NCBI GenBank assembly: GCA_017163975.1
Contig: JAFFSR010000015.1
Location: 1,928,501 to 1,992,500, forward strand
Reading direction: 5' to 3'
Length of the DNA: 64,000 nucleotides
Origin: Anastatus disparis
Lineage: Eukaryota; Arthropoda; Insecta; Hymenoptera; Eupelmidae
The position numbers and the translations under genes are program-made. Below, piece by piece: positions 18,760 through 29,728 of this stretch. The notes beneath the pieces are model-generated. The model saw only the letters and a list, made by a program, of their open reading frames with translations, was not told where the DNA came from and searched no databases. Position 1 is the stretch's first letter; each line of letters begins with the position of its first letter.

Positions 18760-21700
18760 TTAGTCGATTTTAGATTTCTTTGTGCAAGGTTGATCGTCCT
18801 CAAGCTCTTCGATTACTTGAATGCGCTCCTCATTGTGGTCCATTGGTTGATATAGCCCATTCCCCACTTCGATGTCTGCCCTTTCCATTGCTACTCGTAA
18901 TATATCCTTTTTTTCTCCTTCCTGGGAACTTGCCCCCTCCATTGATGGATGCCAGTCATTCATGAACTCCTCTAATACATCATACTCAATGATAATTTGC
19001 TCGCCTTCATAAAGTGACATCCCCACTCGCTCTGCACTATTTTCATTGGTGGCTTCATCCCTTCTCTCGATTTCCCTCTCTCTTTCATTCTCTGTAGCAT
19101 CCATCTCCACTCGTGTATCTCCCCTCCTCATTTCTACCTCCCACTGTTTTTCTTTTTTTTCAGCAGCCATTTTTCTTGCATGTTCACTCTCTACTTCAAG
19201 TGCAGCTTGCGCCATCTGTATTTCTTCAATTTTATAATGTCCCCAAGGTAAAGTATCTGTACTATCAGGCAATAAAAATCTCTTATCATCGTGAGGACTT
19301 ATAGCAATTTTTCTCTGTTTTTCAGTATGCACAGTATGCAATTTTGAACGGATATTGCACTGTTCACGGTATATAATAGTAAGATCCTGAAGACAGCTTC
19401 GGTAATCCTCAAAAGTAATTGATTTTTTAACAACACTGGACTTTAAACCTTTGGCTTTCTTTATAACTTCTCCTCCATCGATTGAAATACTATACATTTT
19501 GCTTCGTAATCCTATAAATTCTGTCATTATCTTACCATTACATTCGTCTTTCATCAAACCCGGAACTTTCTTATTAACTCGAGGAATTTCGAACGGATTA
19601 CTTTCTTCATAATCGGAAGTATCAAATTTATGTATGTCCTCTTTCATTATTTTGTACATGTCAACATCCTCAACTTCGTATATGAGACTATCAGTATCAG
19701 TATACAAAAGTTTGCATTTGTCTCCAACTCGCTTTTTCATATACGAATAATGAAAATCATAAACTAATGTTTTTGATAATTCTAAAATGCAAAATCCAAC
19801 ATAAATTGGTTTCTTGATTGTGATGCTCGTTCTCTTCATTTGAATGGCAACTAAATTCTCATCAAAAATAGCACAGCTGTGAAAATTTGGTAGAGCGTGC
19901 TTCTGCTCCATATCTACCAGTAAATTTATTTACCAATCGGACATCAACTCGAGACCGCTCTCGCTCAATGCACTTTCCATAGACAGCATTGATTAACAAT
20001 TTATAAAAAAGTTTTTCAAATTCGTTCTTAGCCTGCATTCTTTTTTGAGTATTCAATTCCACATAAGGTTTAAGCCATGCCTTTTGCTCAAAACTTAAAA
20101 TTCTATGCACTTTTTTCAGTCGAAGTCCATTTTCCAACACTTGTCTGAGTGTTCGATAGTAAATAACATATCTCTCCTTGTTCTTCAAAGTAGTGAGAAG
20201 TTTTTTTTGTTTCGAGCCATGTGGCGCACTATGCTCTGCGCAGAATGGAAAATCTCGATGTGCATCGTGTATTTCCTCGGGATACTCCAAATCTACTTCA
20301 GCAATATATCCAATAACTGAATCTGGCGGTGCGTTGTAAAAGTTTGAATTCGTCTCATATTCTACCCATTTGAATTTTCCGACTGGCAAATATTGAACCA
20401 TTGCCCATCCATAAAGATTATTAATATCAAAGTACATAAGTGTTTTCATTTTCTGTTTTTCATCATACGAAGAGCCCATATATGGATTGTCCGCCTTGGC
20501 ATAGCGATTACAGCATTGACTTATTCCTCCCCGAATACCTGCTTCAATGAACATCAACATATCTATATCTGTAAGAAGCTCCAGTTCTACCTTCGTCATT
20601 TTTAGCGCTGCTGAAAATGTCAAGCCTGGAGACGTATAAAAGTGAGCTGGACATAAACCGTAAGCTTTGAGAGATGTTTCTCGAAAACTTTCAAACACAT
20701 CCGCCAATAGTAAAACATCTGTTTTTAAGTATAAATCCGAATACTCGCCTAATGTCCTTATATTGAACTTACTCCAGACTTGAATAGCATGCTTATAGTC
20801 TTCATCAGCAATATGAGAATCGGTGAGTTGGTTATAAAACTGATTTTTCTCTGGCAATTTCGTAACTAATAATTTATACAATCCATCTACAAAATCATAT
20901 GGAAATATACCTTTACGTTTGAGAAAATCAATTTTCTCATCTGTAAAACCATCAGTTCGAAACTCTTTTATCAATATCGGCACATTTTCCAAGTATGATG
21001 CAAGTTTTTCTAATGACGAAGGAAGAAAACGCCAAGAATCTATGAATCTAAAACTTAGGTCACTGCCATCTATGTATTTTGTAAAAGAAATATATTTTTC
21101 CTTATTATGTGGCAATAGCGTAACTCGTCCTCCCATCAATGAAGATGTGGCTATCTCTTTCAAAATGAAGTGTGTATCGTAATTGAGGTTATGAAAAACC
21201 ACAGGAATAAATTTTGAATACTTGTAATTCAAATTACATGAATTATGTGCTGCACCTCTGAAACTAATGTAAAAAAATAGATATTTTAAAAAAATTTGCA
21301 TGATAAAGTAAATTTTTTTTTCATTGAAATATAACTATAATTAATATCTTACCGTCCTGTGAGATGACAGTGATCTCGTACTGCGAGTTCTTCATCACGG
21401 ATTAGTTTTCGGCATATGTGACAAATGGTTGACCTTTGGAAAGATAATTCTTCTAAATCTGTAAGTTTTAATGGTTTCGGATTCTTGTAGAGTTTATAAA
21501 TTTCCTCGCTGATTGATTTTAATTCTTGAACAAACCATTGTGCAGGAGTCTGTCCATCTTCGATATTTTTTCTATATGACTTATAAAAAGATAAGCTGTC
21601 ATCAAAGCTACATTTTATATAATATCCTATGCTATATGCTTCATGAAGTTGGAAGGCAATCTCATTCATTGTAGGCTTCAGTAAACATTCCAAATCAGCA

Positions 21701-23070
21701 TAAACAATAAAAGGAACTTTTTCGCTTTTATAATAATCTTCAAATTTCAGAATGTTGTTCTGCGAGTCAGGTAGATTAATTCGACAATAATTCAAATTCT
21801 TACAATCATTTTCATGAACTTGCAATCTTTCTTCATTATAAAAGACTTGTAAACATCTTTCACAATGGAATGATTTTACATGTGTCTTAGATAGTTGAGA
21901 TTTCAGAAGACGAGACATATTCTTTATCCAAACGTAGTGGTATTTGGGTAAACTAATATCATCAGAATGATTATCTTTTTCATACTCATCGATGTAAAAG
22001 TCTTGGATGATGAGTAGATTGACATGCTTTTCCTTTTTATCCGATGTAATGTGGCAAGGTGATACTTCAAACTTTTGTCCAAACTTCTTCAACATGTACA
22101 CATTTACTGAAATATTATTCAGTTCTTCAAATTTTGGAACATTTTTAAGTGTCACTGGAAATTCTGTGTTATTAAATTTCAACTTGTTCTCATGCATGCT
22201 ATATTGATTAACTCTATTAGTATTAGTTTCACTTGGATATATTGCTGAGAGGATAGCATACTTGAAACATTGATTGTCATTGTTACGAACATTGACACAT
22301 GCTTTTTTCTTTCGTATAAAAGGTGATAGAGGAATGTACGAACTGCCCTTGATCGGAGAATATTTTTTCATATTTATACTCAGACTTATAATGCTTATTA
22401 GAGCCCAGCCAGAATCTTTTTCCTGAAATTCTTCTATTTGTGTCAAAATAGAATCTTTGATATTTATTTTGAACCATTCTTCTAGATTCGTTGACATGAA
22501 AATTGAAGTACTTGTGGTTGTAAAATATTTAATATCTGTCAATTCTTCACTACTTTTCTGTATAGAAAATTCTGCGGTGAAATCTGAATTCACTTTGAGA
22601 GCACTATATTCTTCTAAGCATGACTGTACATGTACTTTAAAGAGTTCTTGGGCGTCGTTTAAAAAACTTAAAATATCCACATGATTTATATTTACCACTA
22701 CGCCAGTTCTAATTCTGTTTTCGAAAGCTGACTGCACATCTCGCCATTCAACAGAAGCTTCTATTTCTTCAGATTGCAGACCACCTCCTCGTTGAAGATG
22801 ATGTTCAAATTGAACTTGAATACCCGAAAGATGTAACACACAAGTTTGACATCTCTGCTTTTTACCTCTTGTAAGATCAGAATTGACAATTTTTTCATTT
22901 AATTTCTCTAAACTACCATTGCACATATCTATCCAATAATGGAGATCGGTATTGTTCAGTTCATTTACATTTTGTAAAGCATCACGGAGTAGTTGCACAA
23001 GACGTTCAAAGAAATTAATTGAAGACATTTTTTTTTTCTTTTTATTTAAAATAACCTTTAACAAACACAA
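18760..23070 (-). CDS. Polinton DNA polymerase B (one intron, one frameshift)
   Basis: Protein-primed type family B polymerase for element replication. Exon 1 runs 21353-23070, an 89-bp intron (21264-21352, GTAAG...TTAG) follows, then exon 2 from 21263. Exonuclease motifs: FIVYADLECLL, VFHNLNYDTHF and YSDLYLKTDVLLLADVF. Polymerase motifs: A in YFDINNLYGWAM, B in KLLINAVYGKCIER, C in YTDTDSLIYEV. Before the intron is a CHICRKLIRDEE...RDHCHLTG zinc/HNH-like motif usual in insect Polinton polymerases. Two frames overlap at 19862-19911, so a one-base shift separates motif B from motif C (about 19890). A 190-residue Glu/Arg-rich tail (18760-19250) extends the C-terminus. Confidence 0.92.
21264..21352 (-). 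other. Intron in DNA polymerase B
   Basis: 89 bp, donor GTAAG, acceptor TTAG. Removing it joins the HCHLTG end of exon 1 in frame to the RGAAHNSCNLNY start of exon 2. A second AG six bases downstream would also keep frame. Confidence 0.8.
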
Positions 23071-23531
23071 ACTTTCACGATTAGTAAAGTTTAGTCCCGA
23101 TGACTATGTACACTCACGACTCCTCTGACGAAGATTGCTCATCCAGAAACCTTCAGTCCTTCTTAAAGGTAAGTTAACAAAAGGAGAGATAGAAAATTCA
23201 ATTAACTAACCAATAGTAAAACGGAGTGCAAGTTTTTCAGAAAAAGAGAGGTTTTCACGGGTAGGGATGAATTTTTTACCTTTTTTAACCTATCAGAATC
23301 ATTTCTTAGTTTTAACCAATGAGGATTGAGCGATTTTCCATCGTCCAATCTTAAAAAGTTAGAGGGGGAGTGACTATCATCTTTTAGTTTAACCAGTGAA
23401 AACTGAGTTATTTTCCATCGTCCAATCTTAAAAAAGTAAGAGGGGAATTGCTTGACATAAACTTACGATTTGAAAATTTTCTATTCTCATTTCCCGATAT
23501 TAATTCATACTGAAACATCCAACGCTACGAG
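23071..23531. promoter_or_regulatory. Divergent intergenic region with duplicated 78-bp unit
   Basis: Between polymerase B (minus) and gene B (plus). Two copies of a segment beginning AACCA[AG]TGA and containing TTTTCCATCGTCCAATCTTA lie at about 23313-23380 and 23391-23455 (period about 78 bp). A possible shared promoter or binding-site pair. Confidence 0.5.
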
Positions 23532-24478
23532 ATGGCTAGAACTCGTGATTACGATATGCTGTTCAAAAATTATATCATGCAGTCTGCGGAAGAAGAAAGC
23601 ATTTATATATGTGATATTCAAGGATTTCAAAGAATATCAGAGGATTCTTTTATTTTCAAAGAAGTTAGTTTCCTCAATTTTAGAAAAACAGCTTTACCTA
23701 CAGTCTATGTTTTCAAATCTCCAATTACATGGGAGGAACTAAATACAGAAGAAAAATGCATGGCTCAGTGGGTGGAAAGGTTCCATCACGGTATAGCATG
23801 GAATTCCGGAGATATTCCATATCATCGTCTAGAACGTGTTTTCCAAATCTGCTCGCAAGGAATCAAAAAATTATTTGTCAAAGGAGAGCAGAAAGTGCAA
23901 TGGTTGAAAAATTTTTTACCAAGTGTGTAAGTAAAAATATATTTAAATTTTTTATATTCAAAATAATCATTTTCTTAATACTTTTCATACTTTTTTATAC
24001 TTTTTTATACTTTTTTATACTTTTTTTATACTTTTTCATACTTTTTTTATACTTTTTTATACTTTTTTATACTTTTTTTATACTTTTTATACTTTTTCAT
24101 ACTTTTCTCATACTTTTTAATACTTTTTTCATACTTTTTCATACTTTTTAATACTTTTTTCATACTTTTTAATACTTTTCTTATACTTTTATATTATAGT
24201 TTAATTATTCTGTTTATTTTATTCGCAGGTCAATTTCAAATGTTGAAGATTTCGGCTGTCCAGCATTAGAAGAAATAATAAGTGATAAGCGACACTTCTG
24301 CTTGAACCATGTTTTCTGCATAAGAAGAAAAAGACCCGTGTGTGCAGTTAATAATGCTATTGCTATACGAGCATGGCTACGCAATTACTTAAATATTAAT
24401 AACATAGATGAAGTTGATAGTTTTTTGAAACAAAATCAAAGTATGAAATGTACATGTTTGTATTTCGCAAATAAATAA
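23532..24478 (+). CDS. Polinton orphan gene B (spliced paralog of gene A)
   Basis: Exon 1 is 23532-23926 and exon 2 is 24229-24478; the 302-bp intron has donor GTAAGT and acceptor TTCGCAG, and joining gives 214 residues plus a stop with no lesion. Motifs shared in order with gene A (11668-12141): DIQGF, FKEVSF, HHGIAWNSGDIPY, KLFVKGEQKVQWLKNFL, then in exon 2 DFGCPALEE, CLNHVFC and VCAVNNAIAIRAWL. The Cys/His set in exon 2 suggests a zinc site. It lies alone, transcribed rightward from the divergent region shared with the polymerase. Function unknown; the intactness suggests selection until recently. Confidence 0.78.
23927..24228 (+). repeat. Intron of gene B filled by an ATACTTTTTT tandem repeat
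   Basis: About 23978-24190 is some twenty copies of a 10-bp pyrimidine-rich unit (ATACTTTTTT with variants) inside a GTAAGT..CAG intron; the array may serve as an extended polypyrimidine tract or be simple expansion. Confidence 0.8.
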
Positions 24479-24938
24479 AAATTTTGAAAATTGAAAATGT
24501 ATTAAAAAAAAAAAAAAGTGTGTTTTTATGATTAAAATGATTTATTATTATTTTATCTCCTGAATTGTTTTTTTTTTTTTAATTTAATGTATATTTTAAG
24601 GAATTGTATTTAAAAAAAAATATATATATATTTAATAAAAAGAATTCTTATATAATTGAAGATTATATTCTTTTTTGTTGGTAAGGATGGTGATTTTTGG
24701 TAAAATGAGCGAGTTTAAGCTTTCATTTATTTTTTTTTCATTAACTTATATCATTTATTTTCTTTTCATTTAATATAAATTTTTAATGCATACAAAATTT
24801 TTTTTTATACATACAATTTTTTACATTAAAATTTTTTTTATTTCATACAAATTACAATCTTTTTTTTCACATACAAATTTTTTTTTTTCATAACACAAAA
24901 CTTTTACATAAATTTATTAATTATAAAATTATTTTTTT
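24479..24938. other. AT-rich gap between gene B and the Ser-rich gene
   Basis: Convergent 3' ends: poly-A and poly-T tracts, repeated CATACAAATTTTTTT-like strings on the right half, no open frame of interest. Confidence 0.6.
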
Positions 24939-25994
24939 TTATTCGATCCATGTTTCGTCGCCTATTATTTTAATACCACTGCATGAAGACACATCCTGTT
25001 GAGTTGATCCGGATTCTATTTGACCAATAATTGATATTTCATCATTATCGTTCTTAGATGATTCGTCGTCTATTATTTTAATATCACTGCATGAAGACAC
25101 ATCCTGTTGAGTTGATCCGGATTCTATTTGACCAATAATTGATATTTCATCATTATCGTTCTTAGATGATTTAGGGGGTCCGGTGCTCATGATGATACGC
25201 TTTCCTGTGTGCTTGAGCCGCAAGATTCGTCTTCGAGGAGGAGGAGGCCTATTTTCTTGATGAGAAGTACTGCCATTTATTTCTAAAAAAAATAAGAAAA
25301 TTTAATTAGTTATTTAAATAAACTTATATGGATTAAATTATTATTATTATTATTTAATTTTTTTTATTTACCCACGTTAGATCCTGAAGATGAAGGTTTC
25401 GATGAAGGTTCCCGAAGAGGAGTAGAATCCTTCATTGATGCTAAAACCAAAAAATAAATATTTTAATATTTTTTTCTTTTTATTTTAATAAAATATTTTT
25501 ATTTCTCAAACTTACTTGTATTAAGACCTGAGGGCCCTGGTTGCGGCGAGTTCTCCCGAAGAGGAGTGTCTGCAACCTTCTTTGATTCTGAAACAGAAAA
25601 TATACATATATATTAAATTTAATATGAAAATTTAATTCTTATGTGGTTAAGAGAATAAAATTTACCTTCTACGTTATTCAGCGTCCTCGGTTTTCTCGAC
25701 TTCCCCGAGTGACACGAAGAACACGTTGATGAGGTGCCAATTGAGCTGGAGCTCGAACTCGAGCTCGAACTCGAGCTCGATGACCTGTTCCTGGTAGTGC
25801 GCTTACGATTCGGGCTGGGGCTCGCCCTTGGGGTTTTCATCCCCTGGAATAGCTGCTGCATCGTCGCACTTACCGGTGGAGGTGGTACTGAAACAAGAAA
25901 AAAAATTAAATTATAAAAAAATTTTCGTAATTATGAAGAAATATAATTAAAATGTATTATTAATAAAAAACTTACATGCATTAATTGCATCCAT
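24939..25994 (-). CDS. Five-exon Ser/Pro-rich disordered protein
   Basis: Exons on the minus strand: 25976-25994, 25666-25887, 25516-25587, 25372-25440 and 24939-25282. All introns have GT..AG borders and the joined frame is open for 241 residues plus stop (726 nt). The protein starts MDAINA, has a PPPP stretch, a run of 14 Ser (about residue 40), two near-duplicate exons each coding (D)TPLRE, an Arg-rich segment (RPPPPRRRILRLKH), and ends with a duplicated acidic 36-residue block (NDNDEISIIGQIESGS twice). No family recognised; the composition suggests a disordered regulatory or tegument-like protein. It is the rightmost gene of the Polinton and reads leftward. Confidence 0.7.
24957..25172 (-). 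repeat. 108-bp tandem duplication in the last exon of the Ser-rich gene
   Basis: Two almost identical 108-bp copies (36 codons each), in frame, with differences at only a few bases near the junction (for example ATAATTGATATTTC repeats in both). Confidence 0.85.
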
Positions 25995-26159
25995 TGCCCA
26001 GCTTAAAGAATGGGCACAATAAAAGTTTCAATTTTGAAAGAAAAAAGATTGTAAGATTATAAACATGAAAACCAAAAAAAGTTTCGTTTCTCAGTAAAAG
26101 AAAACATATTTTTACGAAAAGGAAAAAAAAGGTCTCTTTCCAACAAAATGAAAACAAGT

Positions 26160-26870
26160 GACTTTAAATAGTAAAGTAATGTGAAAGTGACCAAAGGGAC
26201 AATATCTATCCATCAGAAGCATGTGGGTTAAAGAAACTGTCATAAAGATGAAAAAGAAAAAAACATGCAGTGGTAAAACAATGACGAGACCGAGGGTTTT
26301 CTGTGTATACCTGCACTCAAAGACATTAGGCGCCACATGTATCCTTCAGCGTTGCGTAAAGCGCCGATTGCATTAAGATTATCAGAACAAGCAGAAAGTG
26401 ACTTTGAATAGTAAAGTAATGTGAAAGTGACCAAAGGGAAAATATCAATCGATCAGAAGCATGTGGGTTAAAGAAACTGTCATAGAGATGAAAAAGAAAA
26501 AACATGCAGTGGTAAACAATGACGAGACCGAGGGTTTTTTGTGTATACCTGCACTCAAAGACATTAGGCGCCGCATGTATCCTTCAGCGTTGCGTAAAGC
26601 GCCGATTGCATTAAGATTATCGGAACAAGCAGAAAGTGACTTTGAATAGTAAAGTAATGTGAAAGTGACCAAAGGGAAAATATCTAACGATCAGAAGCAT
26701 GTGGGTTAAAGAAACTGTCATAGAGATGAAAAAAAAACATGCAGTGGTGAAACAATGACGAGACCGAGGGTTTTCTGTGTATACCTGCACCCAAAGACAT
26801 TAGGCGCCGCATGTATCCTTCAGCGTTGCGTAAAGCGCCGATTGCATTAAGATTATCGGAGCAATCAGAG
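26160..26870. repeat. Subterminal tandem repeat, ~240-bp unit x3
   Basis: The string GTGACCAAAGGG recurs at about 26187, 26427 and 26665 (periods 240 and 238), each followed by the same GTGGGTTAAAGAAACTGTCAT segment. A degenerate partial unit lies near 27405. Open frames here are by-products of the repeat. Confidence 0.88.
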
Positions 26871-27107
26871 TCCGTTTTTGGCACACTGACTGTACGGACT
26901 AAGTGGCGCTGCGGGGAAGCGAAAGAGAAAGGGTCACTAGCAAACGTAAAATTTTTCTGTGGATGGAGAGTCTTTGCATTAAGATTATCGGAGTAATCAG
27001 AGTCCATTTTCAGCACACTGATTGCGCCGACTAAGTGGCGCTGCGGGGAAGCGAAAGGGTCACTAGCAAACATAAAGTTTTTTCGGCGGATGGAGAGTCT
27101 TTTTTTG
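26844..27107. repeat. Subterminal tandem repeat, 132-bp unit x2
   Basis: GCATTAAGATTATCGGAG starts at 26844 and 26976, and each is followed by AAGTGGCGCTGCGGGGAAGC and GGATGGAGAGTCTTT. The unit begins inside the end of the 240-bp repeat, so the two arrays are derived from each other. Confidence 0.85.
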
Positions 27108-27540
27108 TAGCGCTGCCCACTATGCATTTTCTTGAACGTTGCACAAAAATTAACCTGCTTTTAGGAGAGAAGGAAAAGAATGTCCTTTCTCTTAATGCAG
27201 TACACTGTGTGTGTTCTTTTTTGAGTCGCAGGTGCATGAAAATAATGAATCATGCAACCTTTAAGATATAATACTGTCTTTATCTTTTCGAAAGAAAATC
27301 TTTTTTGAGAAAAAAATTTATTATAAGGGTCAGCTATCTTTTTTCATCTTGTTTAAAAAAAAGGAGAACTCTTATTTGTAAAAGATAAGGAAAAATATTC
27401 CTTGACCAAAGGAAAAATATCTATCGATCAAAAGAAGGTGGCTTAAAAAAAAAAAAAAGTCATAGAGATGAAAAAAGGAAAACATGCAATCGTAAACATT
27501 AATCTTTCAAAAGAAAAAAACATCTTGGGATTCCCTATGG
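27108..27540. other. Non-coding spacer between subterminal arrays
   Basis: No gene seen. It contains homopurine runs and the degenerate 240-bp unit at about 27400-27500. Confidence 0.6.
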
Positions 27541-27544
27541 TATG

Positions 27545-27925
27545 GGGCCACCTACAAATCAAACAAAAAAAGGTAACTCTTATGGGTTTATACACATATT
27601 GGATTCTAAATCACATGGAGTAGGGAAGGGTGGGCGTGAACAAAATACTGAAATTCAAAAAATCACACGAAGAAGGGGATACTCTTATGTGCTTATACAC
27701 ACATCGGATTCTCGATCACATGGAGTAGGGAAGGGTGGGCGTAAATAAAAACCAAAATTCAAAAAATCACTCGAAGAAGGGGATACTCTTATGGGCTTAT
27801 ACACACATTACATTCTCGATCACATGGAGCAGGGAAGGGTGGGCGTAAATAAAAACCAAAATTCAAAAAATCACTCGAAGAAGGGGATACTCTTATGGGC
27901 TTATACACACATTACATTCTAGATC
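27545..27925. repeat. Subterminal tandem repeat, 104-bp unit x4
   Basis: ACTCTTATG recurs at about 27576, 27681, 27785 and 27889 (periods 105, 104, 104), with GAGTAGGGAAGGGTGGGCGT inside each. The last partial unit runs directly into the right TIR. No counterpart exists inside the left TIR. Confidence 0.9.
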
Positions 27926-27989
27926 ACTTTGAGGAGAGAGGGGGTGATCCAGAAGGAACCTGATCCAGTATGCCTATAGCTTATCTACT
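27922..27989. repeat. Polinton right terminal inverted repeat
   Basis: Perfect reverse complement of 11491-11558, ending CTACT, followed by the second copy of the target duplication AATCTG at 27990-27995. Confidence 0.97.
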
Positions 27990-27995
27990 AATCTG

Positions 27996-28675
27996 ACAAC
28001 CTGACTTAAAACTACTTACCATGTTCCTTAAAACAAAGCAAAATAGGGATAATGTAACTACGCTTCCATCAAAATATGGTATTTTCCTTATCGCTTGATG
28101 TAACGATAATTGAGGTATATTCTGAAAATTTGCGCCTTGCATATTTAACATAGGATTTATTTGTTGCGCATTAAATGCGTAATTAGTATTTATCGGTGAG
28201 TTTATTGGAAAATTTGGATTAAATTGAGTTGGTATCATATTACTCCACGGTTGTGGAATTTGTTGCGGAAAACTCGTGTAATTGTATGGTATCAAAGGAT
28301 AAATTAACTGATTCGGACCCTGGTTCGCGTACGTTAACCACGTTTCGTTAGTTTTTGGGCTTTCCTCTGATTTCGATTTTTGAGTCTCGGTTTCCCTTAT
28401 ATTCCGTGAGAGCGTGCCGTTACTTACTATGTTTTTTTTTTCGTAATATTTAATGATTCTTTTGGTTATTCGAAACCCTGAGACGCGGCTCTTTTGTGTT
28501 TTTTTTTCAATTCCCTCATTTCTTTTTCTGACGAATTAACTGTTAAATTTTCACTTGGTCTCGGAGTGTACATTGGTATGTACACCGTGTTCTGTGACAA
28601 GGTCGGATATGACACCCTTTCGTTTCCGAATTCGGCTAAGATTTCTTCACTACGCGAACCTCTAATAGGAGACAA
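27996..28675 (-). pseudogene. Gypsy 1 gag, N-terminal part
   Basis: The frame 28466-28675 starts MSPIRGSRSEEILAEFGNE and stops at 28466. The continuation 27996-28480 in another frame has an Asn/Pro/Gln-rich stretch (QQIPQPWSNMIPTQFNPNF) and enters capsid-like sequence (LHQAIRKIPYFDGSVV). It reads without a break into 11490 once the Polinton and one target copy are ignored. One frameshift lies at about 28465 in a poly-A/poly-T context. Confidence 0.72.
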
Positions 28676-29728
28676 CGAACGTCCTCTACGTCTCGCTTTT
28701 CCGTCCTTTTACGAAAATAAGTAAATGAGCGACATGTTCGATAAATGAGATTTCACAATTTAACTTTTTCTTAAAATTTTTATTTTTACTCTTTAAATTA
28801 CGCGTGAGAAGGCGAAGCGTTTACGTTTTCTTATGCGCGTTGATAATTAATTAACATTGCAGTAAAAATGTTAGCGTTAAAAATCAATTATCATATAATC
28901 CAAACATTATTCTTGAAATTTCTTTATTTAACTTCTTTTCTTTACTGCAAAATTTATTGTATGATTACGCAGATAAGCGAATATATTTACAATATTTTTT
29001 TAATTATATGCTGTTGAAATTAATTAGATTTTTTTGAAAATTGAAGAAAAGAAAAAAATTTAATAACTAACCAGGATATTGAATTTTATTATTCGCACGC
29101 ACTCACTTGTTTAAATTTAATTTCTTTCCAAGGATTTATTAAAACTTTCAATATTTGAATATTATTATTTTCTTTTATTCAAGAACGGCACTATTTCTCA
29201 GTTACGCTTGCGCTCGTTTTTCTTTTTTTTCATTTCCTTACACACGCTATATTTGCGCACTAATCACTTTTAATAATAAAATTCTAATTTTTTTTTACTT
29301 TATTAGTTTTTTATGCATTTGGATTTCTTTTCACGTGACTCTGTACTACCCCGTGGGACAATCTAACAAGATTTATATAATTTTTACTTACTTTTTGCAG
29401 CAGAGAGTGAGCAGCGTGATAAGGAGCACTCTCATTTCTTGGGTTATAATTTTCGGACGTCCTTCCTTCCTTCCTTCCTCTCGTTCGGATCTTCTGCGTT
29501 GTTAACTCGCAACGCGATTTTTCACAAATATTTAATAAAAAATGTTTCGCTAAAAAAATCTATTTACTCGATATATTCAATCGATCAAATCGTCTCTCTC
29601 TCTCGCTCGAAAAAATTCTCTACTTTATACGACGCGCTTCTTTTTGTTAAGTTTATTTCTGAAAAAAAAATTAAAATTTTTTTTGCTGAAATCCTCGCTG
29701 CATATCCCACACCGTTGCCACAAAAAAA
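28676..29728 (-). other. Gypsy 1 leader region
   Basis: AT-rich non-coding sequence between the LTR and gag. The minus-strand string at 29703-29719, directly inside the LTR edge, begins TGGCAACGG and is a candidate tRNA primer-binding site. A CCTT microsatellite lies at 29461-29478. Confidence 0.45.

Larger units (their letters stand above)
11491..27989. mobile_element. Polinton/Maverick (adintovirus-like), 16,499 bp
   Basis: The termini are a perfect 68-bp inverted repeat (11491-11558 and 27922-27989) starting 5'-AG, flanked by a 6-bp direct duplication AATCTG (11485-11490 and 27990-27995). AG termini and 6-bp duplications are the known Polinton signature. Inside are the hallmark genes: protein-primed type DNA polymerase B, retroviral-type integrase, A32-like packaging ATPase, adenovirus-type cysteine protease, double-jelly-roll-type major capsid and minor capsid candidates. 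It sits in gag of gypsy 1, and the gag frame continues exactly across the insertion. Polymerase, capsid and integrase each carry one apparent frameshift. Confidence 0.96.

Noticed and set aside
24001..24190. Possible CRISPR-like array of 10-bp units
   Set aside because: Units are adjacent without spacers and sit in a GT..AG intron; simple tandem repeat.
26112..27237. Repeated 60-147-residue frames in the right end of the Polinton
   Set aside because: They follow the 240-bp and 132-bp tandem units and occur on both strands; repeat by-products.
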